Origin: an uncultured Anaerolineae bacterium
GTDB lineage: Bacteria; Chloroflexota; Anaerolineae; J036; Brachytrichaceae
Direction of reading: 5' to 3'
Assembly (NCBI GenBank): GCA_937927775.1
Contig: CALBEF010000079.1
Span: 1-34,015, forward strand
DNA: 34,015 nucleotides
The notes under the pieces were generated by a model. That model was not told where the DNA came from. It ran no database searches and saw only the letters and a program-made list of their open reading frames with translations. Below are positions 16,764 to 24,108 of this stretch, in pieces (position 1 is the first letter of the stretch; each line of letters begins with the position of its first letter). The position numbers and the translations under genes were made by a program.

Positions 16764-17927
16764 TCACATCCCGCACAGCGCGTAGTAGCCTTGCGCCGCG
16801 CCCCACAGTTGCTCCAGATCGCAGAACTCGTCGGCGATGTGGGCGTGTTCCTCGCGCCCCGGCCCAAAGCCGATGGTCGGAATGCCCATCAGGCCGGCGC
16901 TGCGCCCGGCATTGGTGCAAAAGGCGTAATAGCCGATGGCCGGGTCGCCCAGCGCCGCGCGGGCCGCGCGGATGAAATCGCTGTCCGGGTCCATCTTCCA
17001 CGCCGGCTGGAACTTCAGCCCGGTGCGCTGCGCGCCGGTGTAAGTCGTGATCGTCTCGGTGTCGATCTCGGCGCGCGCGCGGAAAGTCGCGTCCTGCGCG
17101 CGGATGCCGTCGATGATCTGGTTCAGCGGATCGAGCACATCGCGCTCGGTCTCGCCCACCAGCAGCCGGCGGTCGCAGCGCATGCGGCAGCGATCGGGCA
17201 ACACCGACACGCTGGGATAGGGCGAGCTGATGATCTCGGTCGGCTCGAAGATGCCGGCGCCCAGATCGGGGTCGCGCGGCGGCTGCCACTCGTTGACGGC
17301 CAGAATCAGCCGGGCGGCCTGCTTGAGCGCGTTGACGCCCAGATGCGGCGTGCTGGCGTGGGCCGGCACACCCTCCACCGTCAGAAAGACCTCGGCCCGG
17401 CCGCGCCCGCCGATGTTCAGCTTGAGACTGGTCGATTCGCAGATCACCACGCGCGCCGGGCGATACGTCGTCAGCACATCGGCCAGCGCCAGACCCTCGA
17501 TCTGCTCTTCGTTGACCGAAGCGGACACCAGCACTGTGCCGCGCAGCCGGCCATCGGCTTTGGCATAGGCCGCGCCGCACAGCGAAGCGGCCAGCGCGCC
17601 TTTCATATCCGCCGCGCCGCGCCCCCACAGGCTGCCGTCGCTGACTTCGCCGCCGAAGGGGTCTTTGGTCCACTGGCCGGCGGCATCGACCGTGTCGAGG
17701 TGCGAGTCGAACAGGATGCTGCCAGAGGCAGCGTCCGGCGCGCCGGGGGCAAGCACGCCGATCACATTGCCCAGCGCGTCCACATGCACCCGGTCGTAGT
17801 TCAACGCGCGCATGGCGTTCACGACCACCTGCGCGGCAGCCGACTCCTGGCCGGCGAGGCTTTTCGTGCGCACCAGATCACGGGCGAGGTCAACAACGTG
17901 TTGCTTTCTTTCAGCAGTCAGGGACAT
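16764..17927 (-). CDS. M20-family metallohydrolase (ArgE/DapE/YgeY-like)
   Basis: A 387-residue zinc hydrolase of the M20 peptidase/deacylase family. Metal and catalytic motifs appear in order: FDSHLDTVD, GRGAADMKGA, SVNEEQIEG, VICEST and the C-terminal EEHAHIADE. The dimerisation domain lies between, with GRGRAEVFLTVEG followed by PAHASTP. The pattern around CESTSLKLNIGGRGRAEV resembles YgeY-type hydrolases more than ArgE or DapE, but no selenium-metabolism genes are near and the substrate cannot be read from sequence. The start at ATG 17927 (MSLTAERKQH) has GGTGAAG upstream; a GTG at 17957 is an alternative. It lies 60 bases after the E1 beta gene and may be co-transcribed with it. Confidence 0.88.
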   Translation of the reverse strand: MSLTAERKQHVVDLARDLVRTKSLAGQESAAAQVVVNAMRALNYDRVHVDALGNVIGVLAPGAPDAASGSILFDSHLDTVDAAGQWTKDPFGGEVSDGSLWGRGAADMKGALAASLCGAAYAKADGRLRGTVLVSASVNEEQIEGLALADVLTTYRPARVVICESTSLKLNIGGRGRAEVFLTVEGVPAHASTPHLGVNALKQAARLILAVNEWQPPRDPDLGAGIFEPTEIISSPYPSVSVLPDRCRMRCDRRLLVGETERDVLDPLNQIIDGIRAQDATFRARAEIDTETITTYTGAQRTGLKFQPAWKMDPDSDFIRAARAALGDPAIGYYAFCTNAGRSAGLMGIPTIGFGPGREEHAHIADEFCDLEQLWGAAQGYYALCGM

Positions 17928-17987
17928 GGCTTCACCGAAGAAGAGAGAATTCACCACGGGCGCGCCGTCATCAGACGCGCAGCATCC

Positions 17988-18968
17988 TCAGCGCATCACG
18001 CGCAGCGCGGCGTCCACGATGTCCTGCGCGCCGGGCAACACGAACTGCTCGAGCGCCGGCGCGTAGGGCAGCGGCACATTTTTGGCGGCGACGCGCGCGA
18101 TGGGAGAATCGAGATAGTCCACCGCGTGTTCGGCCAGCAGGGCGGCAATTTCGGCGCCGGGGCCGGCGCGCTTATGCGCCTCATGGGCGATCACCACCCG
18201 CCCGGTCTTCTTCACCGAATCCACCAGCGTGGGCAGATCGAGCGGCACGAGGGTGCGCGGGTCGATCACCTCGCACGAGATCGGGCGATCGCGCGCCGCC
18301 AATGTCTCGGCGGCCTGCAGGGCGCGCGGCAACATGCCGCCGATGGCGATGATCGTCACATCCGAGCCTTCACGCGCAACGCGCGCCTGGCCCAGCTCGA
18401 CCACGTGATCGCCGTCAGGCGCCGGGCCTTTGACAGCATATAGCATTTTGTGCTCGAAGAACAACACCGGGTCTTCGCCGCGAATGGCGGCCTTGAGCAG
18501 CCCTTTGGCGTCGGCGGGGGTGGCCGGGCAGGCAATCTTGAGGCCGGGCACGTTCATAAACCACGATTCGGGGCTTTGCGAGTGCTGGGCGGCGGCTGCG
18601 CCGGGCGCGCCGGTGGTGACGCGAATGGTGAGCGGCACGCGCGCCTTGCCGCCGCTCATGTAGCGCGCCTTGGCAACCTGATTGATAAGCTGGTCGCCGG
18701 CGCAGCCCAGAAAGTCGCCAAACATGATCTCGGCCACCGGGCGCAGTCCCATCATGGCCGCGCCGAGCGCCGCGCCGATGACGCCGGCCTCGCTGATGGG
18801 TGTGTCCATCACGCGCTCCGGGCCGAACTGCTCGAGCAGGCCGGCCGTCACGCCGAACACGCCGCCCATCGCGCCCACATCCTCGCCGAGAATGAACACG
18901 CCGGGGTCGCGTTGCATCTCTTCGCGCAACGCCTCGTTGATCGCTTCGCTATAGGAGATCGTTCTCAT
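17988..18968 (-). CDS. 2-oxoacid dehydrogenase E1 component, beta subunit (pyruvate/acetoin type), orphan
   Basis: A 326-residue transketolase-like subunit, matching the normal family length. It starts MRTISYSEAINEALREEM and contains FILGEDVGAMGGVFGVT, DTPISEAGVIGAALGAAMMG and IRVTTGAPGAAAAQHSQSPE. The C-terminal transketolase domain begins with VLFFEHKMLY and continues with EVIDPRTLVPLD. In heterotetrameric E1 this subunit helps bind thiamine diphosphate together with alpha. No alpha, E2 or E3 gene lies in the window, so its partner must be elsewhere. The in-frame extension to 19172 crosses the rpoD gene end and is rejected as start; ATG 18968 is used, though it has no clear ribosome site. 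Confidence 0.92.
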   Translation of the reverse strand: MRTISYSEAINEALREEMQRDPGVFILGEDVGAMGGVFGVTAGLLEQFGPERVMDTPISEAGVIGAALGAAMMGLRPVAEIMFGDFLGCAGDQLINQVAKARYMSGGKARVPLTIRVTTGAPGAAAAQHSQSPESWFMNVPGLKIACPATPADAKGLLKAAIRGEDPVLFFEHKMLYAVKGPAPDGDHVVELGQARVAREGSDVTIIAIGGMLPRALQAAETLAARDRPISCEVIDPRTLVPLDLPTLVDSVKKTGRVVIAHEAHKRAGPGAEIAALLAEHAVDYLDSPIARVAAKNVPLPYAPALEQFVLPGAQDIVDAALRVMR

Positions 18969-19027
18969 CGGGTCATTCAGGCATTGAGCAGGCATTGAGT
19001 CATTCGGCCATTGGCTCAATGACGCAA
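18969..19027. repeat. Degenerate about 8-bp tandem array in the rpoD-E1 beta gap
   Basis: On the minus strand, units such as CATTGCGT, CATTGAGC, CAATGGCC, GAATGACT, CAATGCCT and GAATGACC follow one another nearly head to tail, and an 11-base sequence CAGGCATTGAG (plus strand) is repeated directly. It fills most of the 71-base gap immediately before the E1 beta start. Confidence 0.5.
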
Positions 19028-19039
19028 TGGCCCGCCGGC

Positions 19040-20218
19040 TCAATCGAGGAAATCCTTGAGCTGGCGGCTGCGGCGGGGATGGCGCAGCCGGCGCAGCGCG
19101 CGCCCTTCGATCTGCCGGATGCGCTCGCGCGTCAGGCCGAACTTCTGGCCCACTTCTTCGAGCGTGTAGCACTTGCCGTTGATCAGCCCGAAGCGCAGGC
19201 GCAGGATGCGCTGTTCACGCGGCGTGAGGGTCGAGAGCACCTGCTCGATCTTGTCGCGCAGCAATTCGTCGTACACCGTTTGCGACGGCGAGGGCGTGGC
19301 CTCATCTTCGATGAACGAGCCGAATTCGTTGTCCTCCTCTTCGCCCACGGGCTGCTCCAGCGAAAGCGGCCGCCACGACACCTTCAGCATCCACTCGACC
19401 TTGTCCGACTCGACGCCCAGCTCGCTGCCGAGTTCCTCCGGCGTGGGCTTGCGGCCCAGCGCCTGCTCCAGTTCGTGGGTGGTTTTGTAGAGCCGGCGGA
19501 TGCGATCGCTCATGTGAACCGGCACGCGGATGGTGCGCGCCTGGTCGGCGATGGCGCGCGTGATGGTCTGGCGAATCCACCACGTGGCATAGGTGCTGAA
19601 GCGAAAGCCCAGTTTGTGGTTGAACTTCTCGACCGCCTTCATCAGGCCGAGATTGCCCTCCTGGATCAAATCGAGAAACGGCACACCCCGGCCCATGTAC
19701 TTTTTGGCGATGCTGACCACCAGGCGCGTGTTGGCCTTGATGAGATGTTCGCGCGCCAGCCGGCCTTCCTCGACGTATGCGTTCAGCCTGTCCAGTTCGC
19801 CGGGTTGAGCCGACTCCTGGATCGAGCGAGCCTTGGATCTGGCGCGGTTTCCACGCTCGATGGCTTTGGCGAGCTTGATCTCCTCGGCCATGGTCAGCAA
19901 TGGCACGCGCGCCATCTCGCGCAGGTATAGCCCGATGCTGTCGTCGGCGCTGAGGGTAGCGGTGTCGTCCTCGTCCTCCTCGTCATCCTCATCTTCTTCG
20001 AGGCCGAGGCTGTCGGCTGCTTCCTCGTCTTCGGCCGGCAAATCCTGAAGTTGAACGCCGGCCTCCGCCAGCAGCGCGATCACCCGATCCACCTGTTCGT
20101 AGCTGTCGTCGACTTCCGGCAGCAATTCGAGGATGTCGTCTATGACCACGCCACCCTGGGTCTCAGCTTTGATCAACAATGCGGCGACTATCTGATCCTC
20201 ATCAAACGTCATGGCCAT
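19040..20218 (-). CDS. rpoD: Housekeeping RNA polymerase sigma factor (group 1, RpoD/SigA)
   Basis: A 392-residue primary sigma factor. Residues 1-60 resemble region 1.1, then come an acidic linker (DEEDEDD, about 63-90) and region 1.2 (DSIGLYLREMARVPLLTMAEE). Region 2 has LVVSIAKKYMGRGVPFLDLI and the -10 recognition helix TYATWWIRQTITRAIADQ. Region 3 follows, then region 4 with TPREQRILRLRFGL and the -35 helix-turn-helix LEEVGQKFGLTRERIRQIE. The C-terminus LRHPRRSRQLKDFLD is typical of group 1. GGAGAG precedes the ATG. It is 6 bases behind yceD and so is translated from the same transcript. The TTGCGC/TATAAT promoters in this window are consistent with a standard sigma-70 factor. Confidence 0.97.
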   Translation of the reverse strand: MAMTFDEDQIVAALLIKAETQGGVVIDDILELLPEVDDSYEQVDRVIALLAEAGVQLQDLPAEDEEAADSLGLEEDEDDEEDEDDTATLSADDSIGLYLREMARVPLLTMAEEIKLAKAIERGNRARSKARSIQESAQPGELDRLNAYVEEGRLAREHLIKANTRLVVSIAKKYMGRGVPFLDLIQEGNLGLMKAVEKFNHKLGFRFSTYATWWIRQTITRAIADQARTIRVPVHMSDRIRRLYKTTHELEQALGRKPTPEELGSELGVESDKVEWMLKVSWRPLSLEQPVGEEEDNEFGSFIEDEATPSPSQTVYDELLRDKIEQVLSTLTPREQRILRLRFGLINGKCYTLEEVGQKFGLTRERIRQIEGRALRRLRHPRRSRQLKDFLD

Positions 20219-20224
20219 GGTGGG

Positions 20225-20701
20225 TCACTCTCCGTTTGCTCTGCCCTCGCTCGCCCACTTCACCTGGAGCCAGTCGGCATCCTCGCGGTCGATGAGTTGC
20301 GACACGCCGGCGTCATCGCGGTAGGCGGGGCTGACAGGATTCATGGGCATCGCCATGATGATGTGTTCGCGCAGCGTCTCAGTCAGATCAATGCGCCCGT
20401 CTTCGCGCAGCCGCCGGTCCGGGTCGGGTGTGTACTCGCCGGGCAAAAAAAAAGCGACATCTTCCAGGGGCACACTCAGCGGCAGTTCGAACATTTCGAG
20501 GGATCGCGCGCACTGCGCCTGGGTCGCCGTCTCGATAACGCCTTCCACAAGCACGCGGTCGTTGGTTCTGGTGAATGTAATCTCGCCCCGCAGATATGAC
20601 ACGTGAAGGTCATCGTCCAACCATGTGGGGCCGCGGTCGAGGTGCTCTACCTGGCGACTTCCTACCGGCGCAAAAATCAGCTTGTGGAGCCGAAAGCGCA
20701 T
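20225..20701 (-). CDS. yceD: YceD/DUF177-family protein
   Basis: A 158-residue protein starting MRFRLHKLIFAPVGSRQVEH. The central motif CARSLEMFELPLSVPLEDVA matches the DUF177 core, where a cysteine-containing strand precedes an acidic region; the second Cys of the usual pair is missing. Members are linked to 23S rRNA and 50S assembly and normally sit before rpmF (ribosomal protein L32). Here rpmF is absent and rpoD follows after 6 bases. The frame stays open upstream through the heptanucleotide array to 20830, but that part only encodes repeat-derived residues, so ATG 20701 is used. A run of nine A (plus strand 20445-20453) lies in the coding region. Confidence 0.82.
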   Translation of the reverse strand: MRFRLHKLIFAPVGSRQVEHLDRGPTWLDDDLHVSYLRGEITFTRTNDRVLVEGVIETATQAQCARSLEMFELPLSVPLEDVAFFLPGEYTPDPDRRLREDGRIDLTETLREHIIMAMPMNPVSPAYRDDAGVSQLIDREDADWLQVKWASEGRANGE

Positions 20702-20722
20702 GAGCGGAATCTTATCATAGAC

Positions 20723-20820
20723 GACAGACGACAGACGACAGATGACAGACGACAGATGACAAACGACAGATGACAGATGACAGATGGCAGATGGCAGATG
20801 ACAGATGGCAGATGACAGAG
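20723..20820. repeat. Heptanucleotide tandem array, 14 units of GACAGAY and variants
   Basis: Fourteen contiguous 7-bp units occupy 20723-20820 without a break in register: GACAGAC, GACAGAT, GGCAGAT and one GACAAAC. It starts 21 bases upstream of the yceD start codon, in the gap between yceD-rpoD (minus) and the isomerase gene (plus). A TATGAT hexamer (minus strand, plus 20714-20719) abuts its edge, so any matching -35 would lie inside the array. Confidence 0.95.
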
Positions 20821-20882
20821 ATCGCAACAACTGTACTCAGCACTCAGTACAATATCCACCAAACCCGTTTCTGGAGGGACTT

Positions 20883-21653
20883 ATGACACACGCGCATCTT
20901 GCCGCTCAGCTCTACACCGTAAGACAACGCACGCAGAACGCGCGCGATTTCGCCGAAACAATGCGCCGGCTGCGCGCCATTGGCTACACCGCCGTGCAGG
21001 TGTCTGGCATCGGCCCGATTCCGCCGGCCGAGGTCAAGGCCATCGTCGATGACGCCGGCCTGGTCATCTGCAACACTCATATCGGCTACGACCGACTGCA
21101 AAACGATCTGCCGGCGGTCATCGCGCAGCACCACCTGTGGGACTGCCGGCACGTCGCCGTGGGCAGTATGCCCGGCGCCTATCACGAGGCTGGAGAGGAG
21201 GGCTACCGGCGCTTCGCCCGCGAAGCCAGCGAGATCGGCCATCAGCTCCACGACGCCGGGCTGACCTTCAGCTATCACAACCACAGTTTCGAGTTCGCGC
21301 GCTTCGGCAAGCGCGCCGGCCTCGATATCCTCTTCGAGGAGAGCGACCCGCGCTACCTCCAGGCCGAGATCGACACCTACTGGGTGCAGCACGGCGGCGG
21401 CGACCCGGCGCACTGGATTCGCCGGATGGCCGGGCGTATGCCGGTCGTTCATCTGAAGGACATGGTGATCCTGAATGGAAAGCAGGAAATGGCCGAGGTC
21501 GGCGAAGGCAATTTGAACTGGCCGGCTATTCTGGAGGCCTGCCAGAGCGCCGGCGTCGAGTGGTATGCCATCGAGCAGGATGAATGCCGGCGCGACCCGC
21601 TGGACAGCCTCGCCATCAGCTACAACAATCTGCGCGCGATGGGCGTGGCGTAA
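20883..21653 (+). CDS. Sugar phosphate isomerase/epimerase-like TIM-barrel protein
   Basis: A 256-residue protein of the xylose-isomerase-like TIM-barrel (AP endonuclease 2) superfamily. Visible elements are AAQLYTVRQRTQNARDFAET, VQVSGIGPIP, LTFSYHNHSFEF (His in a metal-site position), LQAEIDTYWVQHGGGDP and VVHLKDM, and a C-terminal acidic strand EWYAIEQDE. These fit the Glu/Asp/His metal ligands of the fold. Such enzymes interconvert sugars or inositol derivatives; the substrate cannot be assigned. ATG 20883 is supported by GGAGGG ending 5 bases upstream. A possible -10 (TACAAT, 20848-20853) follows the repeat array. The next gene begins 170 bases later and may be separate. Confidence 0.85.
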   Translation: MTHAHLAAQLYTVRQRTQNARDFAETMRRLRAIGYTAVQVSGIGPIPPAEVKAIVDDAGLVICNTHIGYDRLQNDLPAVIAQHHLWDCRHVAVGSMPGAYHEAGEEGYRRFAREASEIGHQLHDAGLTFSYHNHSFEFARFGKRAGLDILFEESDPRYLQAEIDTYWVQHGGGDPAHWIRRMAGRMPVVHLKDMVILNGKQEMAEVGEGNLNWPAILEACQSAGVEWYAIEQDECRRDPLDSLAISYNNLRAMGVA

Positions 21654-21823
21654 CGCAATACAGCCGAGCAATCGCTCGACAGTGCGCGTGGCGGGCCGGG
21701 CTTTCTGTCTGATGCGCGCGGTTGCGCCGCGTCTATACTCGGGGGCGTTCAAAAACCGAAAACTGCCAGCCCGATTCGCCAGAGCGCGCTGGAAACAAGA
21801 TCAGGGAGACTCAAAGGACCGTT

Positions 21824-23278
21824 ATGGCACGCACGACCCGGCGCGCAACGCGGCGCGCGTTTTTGCGCCGCATTGCCGGCCTGGGCACGCTGGCCTCGGC
21901 GCCGCTGTTGGGCGCCTGCGCATCGCTGCCGGCCAACATGCCCATCGCTTTGCTTCAACCAATCGCCTCGCCGACGCCGGCCAACGCAGAAGCCATTGCC
22001 GCCGGATTGTCGCAACTGCCGCTTGCGCCGATCGGCATCGCGCGCGGCATTTACCCGGGCCGCGTCGCGTGGGCGCACGACCCCAGAGCTGCGCGCTGGG
22101 AAGGCGCCGACGGCGCATGGTGGCAGGAGAGCAACATCGCGCAGGATCGCGTGGACAGGATGCTGTCGCATGCGTTGCAGGCAGTCACCGGCCAATCCAG
22201 CGATGCCCAGGCATGGCGCGCATTGTTCCGGCACTTCAACAGCCTGCGCGGGCGGCCGGGCGCGAACTACGAGCGCGGACAGCAGATCGCCATCAAGGTC
22301 AATCTCAACGCTTGCGCGTCGCGCGATTATGCCGGCAACGGCTCGTTCGTCTCGCCGGCAATCGTGCAGGCGCTGTTGCGCCAACTGGTGTCCTTCGCCG
22401 GCGTTGCGCCATCGGACATCACAGTGTACGACGCCACGCGCTACGTGCCCGACTGCGTCTTCGACAAGTGCGACACGCCCGACCTGGAGGGAACGCACTT
22501 CGTCGATTGGGCCGGCGGCGATGGCCGCGAGCAGTATAAGCGCGACAGCGACAGCCAGATCGCCTGGTCTGCCGACATGAACGGCAACCCGGCTTACCTG
22601 CCGACCTGCGTCACGCGCGCCGACTACGTGATCAACCTGGCCTCGCTGAACGGACACACACTGACCGGGCTAAGCGGCTGCGCGCATAACTATCTCAGCA
22701 GTCTGCTCGTGGATCAGAACGGCGAGCCGGCCATGCATTCTGCCCATGCCGCCAACCTGCGACCCTATATGGCTGCGCAGGACTCTGACGCCGGCTCTCC
22801 CGATGGGACATGGCAGCAGCGCGCGATGGGCACTTACAACCCGCTCGTCGATCTGATGAGCCACCCGCACCTGGGCGGCAAAACGCTGCTGTATCTGATG
22901 GATGGGCTGTACGTCGCTCCTCATCAGAGCGCCGAGATCAGCAACGCCTGCCGCTGGCAGTCCACCCCCTTCAGCGGCCACTGGACAGCCAGCCTGTTCG
23001 CGTCGCAGGACGGCGTAGCCATCGACTCGGTTGCGCTGGACTTCCTGCGCGCCGAGCCGACCATTACCGGCCTGCGCGAGGTGATGCCGGCCCACAGCAC
23101 CGCCGACAACTATCTGCACGAAGCCGCGCTGCTTGGCGATCCGCCCTCCGGCGCGCGCTATCACACAGCTAACGGCGCGCGCAGCCTGGGCGCGCACGAG
23201 CACTGGAACAACCCCAGAGACCGGCGCTACTCGCGCAACCTGGGCAAGGGTGGCGGCATCGAACTCATGCGCGTGTGA
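21824..23278 (+). CDS. Tat-exported DUF362-domain lipoprotein
   Basis: A 484-residue protein. The N-terminus has a twin-arginine motif (TRRAFLRR) followed by a hydrophobic core and a lipobox (LLGAC), so it is probably exported folded and lipidated. The body matches the DUF362 pattern: QQIAIKVNLNACASR, FVSPAIVQALLRQLVSFAG, DITVYDATRYVP, YVINLASLNGHTLTGLSGC and VAIDSVALDFLRAE. The function of DUF362 is not established; related proteins sometimes carry iron-sulfur domains, but none is seen here. AAGGA at 21813-21817 fixes the ATG at 21824 rather than 21722. A strong bidirectional terminator follows at 23304-23341. Confidence 0.85.
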   Translation: MARTTRRATRRAFLRRIAGLGTLASAPLLGACASLPANMPIALLQPIASPTPANAEAIAAGLSQLPLAPIGIARGIYPGRVAWAHDPRAARWEGADGAWWQESNIAQDRVDRMLSHALQAVTGQSSDAQAWRALFRHFNSLRGRPGANYERGQQIAIKVNLNACASRDYAGNGSFVSPAIVQALLRQLVSFAGVAPSDITVYDATRYVPDCVFDKCDTPDLEGTHFVDWAGGDGREQYKRDSDSQIAWSADMNGNPAYLPTCVTRADYVINLASLNGHTLTGLSGCAHNYLSSLLVDQNGEPAMHSAHAANLRPYMAAQDSDAGSPDGTWQQRAMGTYNPLVDLMSHPHLGGKTLLYLMDGLYVAPHQSAEISNACRWQSTPFSGHWTASLFASQDGVAIDSVALDFLRAEPTITGLREVMPAHSTADNYLHEAALLGDPPSGARYHTANGARSLGAHEHWNNPRDRRYSRNLGKGGGIELMRV

Positions 23279-23303
23279 ATGGGCCGGGCGATTGAAAAGA
23301 ATA

Positions 23304-23341
23304 AAACAGACGGCTCGCATGTCTATGCGAGCCGTCTGTTT
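23304..23341. terminator. Bidirectional terminator between converging genes
   Basis: A perfect 17-bp stem: the arm at 23304-23320 (AAACAGACGGCTCGCAT) pairs with 23325-23341 around a GTCT loop. An A-rich flank on one side and T-rich on the other let it serve both the DUF362 gene (plus) and the RRM gene (minus). Confidence 0.9.
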
Positions 23342-23364
23342 CGTGTAGATCAAACGGAGTCGAA

Positions 23365-23748
23365 CTAGAACCGGCGATCACGCCGATCGCGGCTACCGCC
23401 GCTGCCACCGCGCCGATCGCGGCCACCACCGCCAAATCCGCCGCCACCGCCCCGGCGCTCACCACCACCGAATCCGCCACCGCCACCGCCGCTGCGCTGC
23501 TCTGGCGGGCGGGCCTCATTCACGCGGATCGTCCGCCCGTCCACTTCCTTGCCGTCGAACATCTTGATGGCGTTCAGGGCATCGGCGCCCGTTTCCATCT
23601 CGACAAAGGCAAAGCCGCGCGGACGGTCGGTGGCGCGGTCCATTGGAATGGTGACAGAACGAATGGCGCCGGCTTGCCCGAACATTTCGCGCAACTGGGC
23701 CTCGGTCGTGTCAAACGAAAGATTCCCGACGTACAGTTTTGTATTCAC
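23365..23748 (-). CDS. Glycine-rich RRM RNA-binding protein
   Basis: A 127-residue protein with one RNA recognition motif (residues 3-82) and a Gly/Arg-rich tail. RNP2 is LYVGNL and RNP1 is RGFAFVEM. The tail (88-127) consists of [10 protein letters not shown] blocks and RDRR groups. This matches the Rbp type of cyanobacteria and other bacteria, often cold-induced RNA chaperones. The start is GTG 23748, strongly supported by AGGAGG just upstream. The leader up to the proposed promoter at 23943-23970 is nearly 200 bases and contains a GC hairpin (23863-23879), which would allow post-transcriptional control. Confidence 0.93.
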   Translation of the reverse strand: MNTKLYVGNLSFDTTEAQLREMFGQAGAIRSVTIPMDRATDRPRGFAFVEMETGADALNAIKMFDGKEVDGRTIRVNEARPPEQRSGGGGGGFGGGERRGGGGGFGGGGRDRRGGSGGSRDRRDRRF

Positions 23749-24108
23749 TGATCCTCCTGGAGATCAATCCGGCCGGCCCGTGAGTGCCACCCGGGCGCGG
23801 CGCATCAAAAAAACTACTGTAGACCAAACTGAGATGTCCTGGAATTGCACTGCCAACTGAAGGCCGCCTGGGAGGCGGCAGATCCCTCTGGAAGGACAGA
23901 TGCCCAAAACAATCACGTCGCGCTTTCTACAGACAGGAGCAAAGTGTACGGGATTTTGCGGAAAAGTCCATAGGCCGATCACCTCAGTCATCTGATCATC
24001 TGGCAATTCACATGTCCGCCTGAAGAAACAAAACGAGCAGCATTCCAAACCGGCGCCCGCGCCATTACAGGTTATGATTCCTGCAAAATCTCTGCGCGAG
24101 GCGTCAAA
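23749..24108. other. Divergent intergenic region between RRM gene and nagB
   Basis: 360 bases without a gene. It holds the probable long leader of the RRM gene, a GCCGCCT/AGGCGGC hairpin with a 3-base loop (23863-23879) and a candidate minus-strand promoter. A TATGAT at 24073-24078 may be the nagB -10. Confidence 0.5.
23943..23970 (-). promoter_or_regulatory. Candidate promoter of the RRM gene
   Basis: On the minus strand, TGGACT (23970-23965) and TACACT (23948-23943) are separated by 16 bases. Each matches four of six consensus positions. Confidence 0.35.

Noticed and set aside
18969..19172. In-frame N-terminal extension of the E1 beta gene
   Set aside because: It overlaps the end of rpoD, has a composition unlike the family and gives a protein longer than normal; ATG 18968 matches the family start.
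20702..20830. In-frame extension of yceD through the heptamer array
   Set aside because: The residues encoded are only translated repeats (HLSSV, HLPSA) and family members start at MRFRLHKL.
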